From positions 1 through 55,610 of the forward strand of contig NZ_JAIULA010000019.1 of the NCBI RefSeq assembly GCF_024160875.1: a stretch of DNA of 55,610 nt. Reading direction: 5' to 3'. The DNA is from Ligilactobacillus ubinensis (GTDB taxonomy: Bacteria > Bacillota > Bacilli > Lactobacillales > Lactobacillaceae). The translations under genes and the position numbers were made by a program. The notes beneath the pieces were generated by a model. It saw nothing but the letters and a program-made list of their open reading frames with translations. It was not told where the DNA came from and ran no database searches. This document shows positions 52,867-55,610 of this stretch, in pieces. The stretch's first letter is position 1; every line of letters starts with the position of its first letter.

Positions 52867-55467
52867 GTGAAAAATTCTTTTAATCGAGTAAAAAATATTT
52901 TTGAAAAGAATTTAACGGTTATTAAAATAATTTTTATTTTGTCTGTTTTAGCGTTTGTTATTAATGAAATAGGGAGAGTTCTTAAGCAAACAGATTGGTC
53001 AAGAGTATCAACAGGGTTAGTTGATAGATCTTGGTATGAAATCTTATTAATGCTTGTTTGTGGAGCAATTGCAGTCACACCGATGTTAACATATGACTTT
53101 ATGATTGTTAGATTTCTGCCAGGTGAATATTCAAAAAAATACATTATGCGCAGCGGCTGGATAACTAATACAATCACAAATATTGCGGGATTTGGTGGTG
53201 TCTTAGGAGCAACTTTAAGAGCTGAGTTTTATAAAAAGAATGCAAATAAGAAACAAATATTATATGCTATATCTAAAATCGCAGTTTTTTTATTGTCGGG
53301 ATTATCAGTTTTATGTTGGATTGCTTTAGTTTTAATTTTTGGTTTCAGAATAGGTGTACATTTAGAACATTATCTTCTTTGGTTAATAGGTGGAGGTGTG
53401 TATTTTCCATTAGTATTTATTTTAACTAAATTTAAGAACAATGATTTCTTTTCAGATTTGACATTTAAGCAAAAATTGACATTAACAATAGGGTCCACAT
53501 TAGAGTGGGGATTTGTTGCGCTTTTTTTTATGTTAATTGGTTGTATTTTAGATGTTAAAACTAATCTGTTAGCAATATTTGTTTTATACGTTATTGCATC
53601 TGTTCTAGGAATTGTTTCGATGTTGCCGGGTGGATTAGGCTCGTTTGATGTTTTTATGTTATTTGGAATGGCAAGCTTGGGTATATCGCATGAAACTGCA
53701 TTAATTTGGATACTGTATTTTAGAATCTTTTATTATATAATTCCTGCAGCCACTGGAATTGGGATGTTTATCCATAATATGGGTGGAAGACTTAATGGAT
53801 TCTTTGATGGTATTCCGCGTGCATTTTTAGAAAAAGTTTCGCATGGATTATTGACAATCTTTCTATATTTTTCTGGAATTCTATTATTAATGGTATCTGC
53901 TATTCCGGCGTTCACTATCAATAACAGTATTCTAATGAGTTTCTATCCATATACATTTTTATTTATTCATCAATTGACAAACATTTTCTTTGCTTTTATG
54001 TTATTGGGATTAGCACGAGGAATTCATGCTAAAGTGAAAAAGGCATATATTCCGATGTTAATAATGTTATTGGTTGGGATTTTTAACACTTTATGGCAAG
54101 ACTTAAGTGTAAGTTTAGCTGTCTATTTAGGAATCGTATTGGCAATTACATTAGTTTCTAAAAATGCTTTATATAGAAAAAAATTTCAGTATTCAATCGG
54201 TGGACTTGCATTTGATGGTCTGTTGTTTATTGGTGGTTTTTTATTGTACGTAATTGTTGGTGTAATTAATGCACCGGCATATAGTAACAAGCATAAAATA
54301 CCAACAGTACTCTTCTTTCCGGGCCAACAGTTATGGTTGTCAGGACTTTTAGGAATAATCTTAGCGGCTATTGTTTTGTATTTTATAGTTCATTATTTAA
54401 CTGGTGGTAAAGATCCATTTGTTGATATAGATTTTGATACCAATCGTATTAAGCAGGTAATTGAAAAGTATGGTGGAAATGAGACTAGTCACTTAGCCTT
54501 TTTGAGAGATAAAAATATTTATTTTTACCAAGACCAAGGTGAAGATCAGCTCTTTTTCATGTATAGGCGCAAAAATGATAAATTAATCCTAATGGGAGAG
54601 CCAGTTGGAAATAAGGAATGCCAAGAAGCAGCACTTAAACAATTATTACAAGAAGCTGATTTGTATGGCTATGAACTTGTTTTTTATGAAATTGATACAG
54701 AATATACAATGCTTTTACATGAATATGGATTTGATTTTGTAAAAACGGGGGAAAGTGGCTTAGTTGAATTAGCTAAATTTACGTTAACAGGGAAAAAACA
54801 ACGAGCCCAACGAGCATTAATGAATAAATTTGAAAGAGAAGGCTATACATTTGAGCTTAGTCAACCGCCATTTGATAATGATTTAATGCAAGAATTACGT
54901 AAGGTATCTAATGAATGGCTTAATGGACAAATAGAAAAGGGTTTTTCATTAGGATTTTTTGATGAGTTTTATATAAATCAAGCACCAGTTGCTCTTATTC
55001 GGAATGAAGATGGAGCGGTAGTTGCTTTTGCAACTATGATGCCGACAGGAAATAAGGAAATACTAACAATTGATCTTATGCGACATAGTAAAGATGCACC
55101 TTCTGGAATTATGGATGCAATATTTATTAATCTCTTTAAATATGGACAAGAAGAAAAGTATACTTATTTTGACTTAGGAATGGCCCCGTTATCTAATGTA
55201 GGTGAGTCACAGTTTAGTTTTCTTGAAGAAAAGATTGCCCATCTTATTTATCAATATGGATATAAATTATATGCATTCCAAGGATTACGAGCTTATAAGG
55301 ATAAATATGCAACTGCTTGGCATTCAAAATATATAGCATATCGTAAAAAGAGCTCGCTATTGACTACAATGTGGCAAATCGTGACAGTTGTAAATCAACG
55401 TAAAGACTATAAAAAGCTATCTGAAACAAAGAAAATACCATTAGTACCAAGATTTTTGCAACGATAA
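52867..55467 (+). CDS. mprF: Phosphatidylglycerol lysyltransferase/flippase MprF
   Basis: An 866-residue membrane protein. An N-terminal flippase part of about 14 helices (residues 15-520; MLPGGLGSFDVFMLFGM is the family motif) is followed by a cytoplasmic GNAT-type aminoacyl transferase domain (about 535-850; FLRDKNIYFYQDQGEDQLFFMYRR, then YFDLGMAPLSNVGES). It adds lysine from Lys-tRNA to phosphatidylglycerol and moves it outward, lowering susceptibility to cationic peptides. GTG start after AAAAGGGGGAT. Monocistronic with its own terminator. Amino acid specificity is inferred. Confidence 0.93.
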   Translation: MKNSFNRVKNIFEKNLTVIKIIFILSVLAFVINEIGRVLKQTDWSRVSTGLVDRSWYEILLMLVCGAIAVTPMLTYDFMIVRFLPGEYSKKYIMRSGWITNTITNIAGFGGVLGATLRAEFYKKNANKKQILYAISKIAVFLLSGLSVLCWIALVLIFGFRIGVHLEHYLLWLIGGGVYFPLVFILTKFKNNDFFSDLTFKQKLTLTIGSTLEWGFVALFFMLIGCILDVKTNLLAIFVLYVIASVLGIVSMLPGGLGSFDVFMLFGMASLGISHETALIWILYFRIFYYIIPAATGIGMFIHNMGGRLNGFFDGIPRAFLEKVSHGLLTIFLYFSGILLLMVSAIPAFTINNSILMSFYPYTFLFIHQLTNIFFAFMLLGLARGIHAKVKKAYIPMLIMLLVGIFNTLWQDLSVSLAVYLGIVLAITLVSKNALYRKKFQYSIGGLAFDGLLFIGGFLLYVIVGVINAPAYSNKHKIPTVLFFPGQQLWLSGLLGIILAAIVLYFIVHYLTGGKDPFVDIDFDTNRIKQVIEKYGGNETSHLAFLRDKNIYFYQDQGEDQLFFMYRRKNDKLILMGEPVGNKECQEAALKQLLQEADLYGYELVFYEIDTEYTMLLHEYGFDFVKTGESGLVELAKFTLTGKKQRAQRALMNKFEREGYTFELSQPPFDNDLMQELRKVSNEWLNGQIEKGFSLGFFDEFYINQAPVALIRNEDGAVVAFATMMPTGNKEILTIDLMRHSKDAPSGIMDAIFINLFKYGQEEKYTYFDLGMAPLSNVGESQFSFLEEKIAHLIYQYGYKLYAFQGLRAYKDKYATAWHSKYIAYRKKSSLLTTMWQIVTVVNQRKDYKKLSETKKIPLVPRFLQR

Positions 55468-55489
55468 TAGAATAAATTTATTTAAAATA

Positions 55490-55532
55490 AAAATCATTAG
55501 TAAATTGTAAAATTTGCTAATGATTTTTTTTA
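55490..55532 (+). terminator. Terminator after mprF
   Basis: AAATCATTAGTAAATT pairs with AATTTGCTAATGATTT (one G-U) over a 4-base loop and is followed by Ts. Confidence 0.88.
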
Positions 55533-55575
55533 ATTTTATTTTGTCTTTAGACCTAGTTGAGCTCGCTTGCGTGCG

Positions 55576-55604
55576 AAACAAAAAACCACCTGCTTTGCGG
55601 GTGG
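55576..55604 (-). terminator. Terminator of a minus-strand gene beyond the right edge
   Basis: CCACCTGC/GCGGGTGG over TTT; on the minus strand it is followed by six Ts and GTTTCG. It implies a leftward gene just outside the window. Confidence 0.75.
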
Positions 55605-55610
55605 AAAAGC

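Overview
The window looks like chromosome of a low-GC lactic acid bacterium of the family Lactobacillaceae. The evidence is AT-rich DNA, strong Shine-Dalgarno sites with frequent GTG and TTG starts, tRNA genes without an encoded CCA, CcpA-type cre sites, an LPXTG surface protein, and the conserved Firmicutes order radA-yacL-gltX-cysS-mrnC-rlmB-rae1-rpmG-secE-nusG-rplK-rplA-rplJ-rplL. A genus in the Liquorilactobacillus/Ligilactobacillus range is an inference, not something the sequence proves.

Layout. 1-434: tail of an rRNA operon (partial 5S) with tRNA-Asn, -Glu and -Thr. 879-7547: peptide transporter, tRNA-Tyr/-Gln, proC, nagA with its HutC-type regulator, a teichoic-acid type glycosyltransferase and nadE. 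7947-19594: PEP synthase, recQ, tex, a SprT-like protein, tRNA-Leu, a lone fabH, an LCP cell-wall ligase and two transporters. 20107-26444: secreted NlpC/P60 hydrolase, a phosphoglycerate mutase paralogue, an FAD oxidoreductase, pepC, rpiA and a small GNAT protein. 26560-44335: the translation/transcription core cluster, into which an ABC exporter pair, a membrane-anchored alpha/beta hydrolase and an IS3-family insertion sequence have been placed. 44620-52746: an accessory stretch with a RadC-type JAB protein, an unknown 91-residue protein, an XRE regulator, a 1204-residue LPXTG coiled-coil surface protein, a lipoprotein, a zinc-ribbon/DUF805 membrane protein and a DNA-entry type nuclease gene broken by an amber codon. 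52867-55467: mprF.

Regulation is readable in many places. Two genes of carbon/redox metabolism (ppsA and the FAD oxidoreductase) carry near-perfect cre sites at their promoters. nagA has a HutC-type GTNTANAC operator between its -35 and -10. The NlpC/P60 gene has a perfect WalR-type direct repeat over its -35. rplK and rplA are each preceded by the same hairpin plus GTGGGAGG...CCAC motif, which looks like an L1 target, and rplJ has an L10-type leader. nusG has a very short leader ending in a terminator-like hairpin.

The most striking events are structural. The IS3-family element (41671-43161, 3-bp target duplication ACC) landed inside the transcription terminator behind rplA and left its two arms 1.5 kb apart. 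The nuclease gene at 51313-52203 is one continuous frame except for a single TAG, probably a former tryptophan codon. Three intergenic regions share a degenerate repeat placed behind a terminator. No convincing wholly new system is visible. The least explained part is the accessory stretch at 44620-52746.
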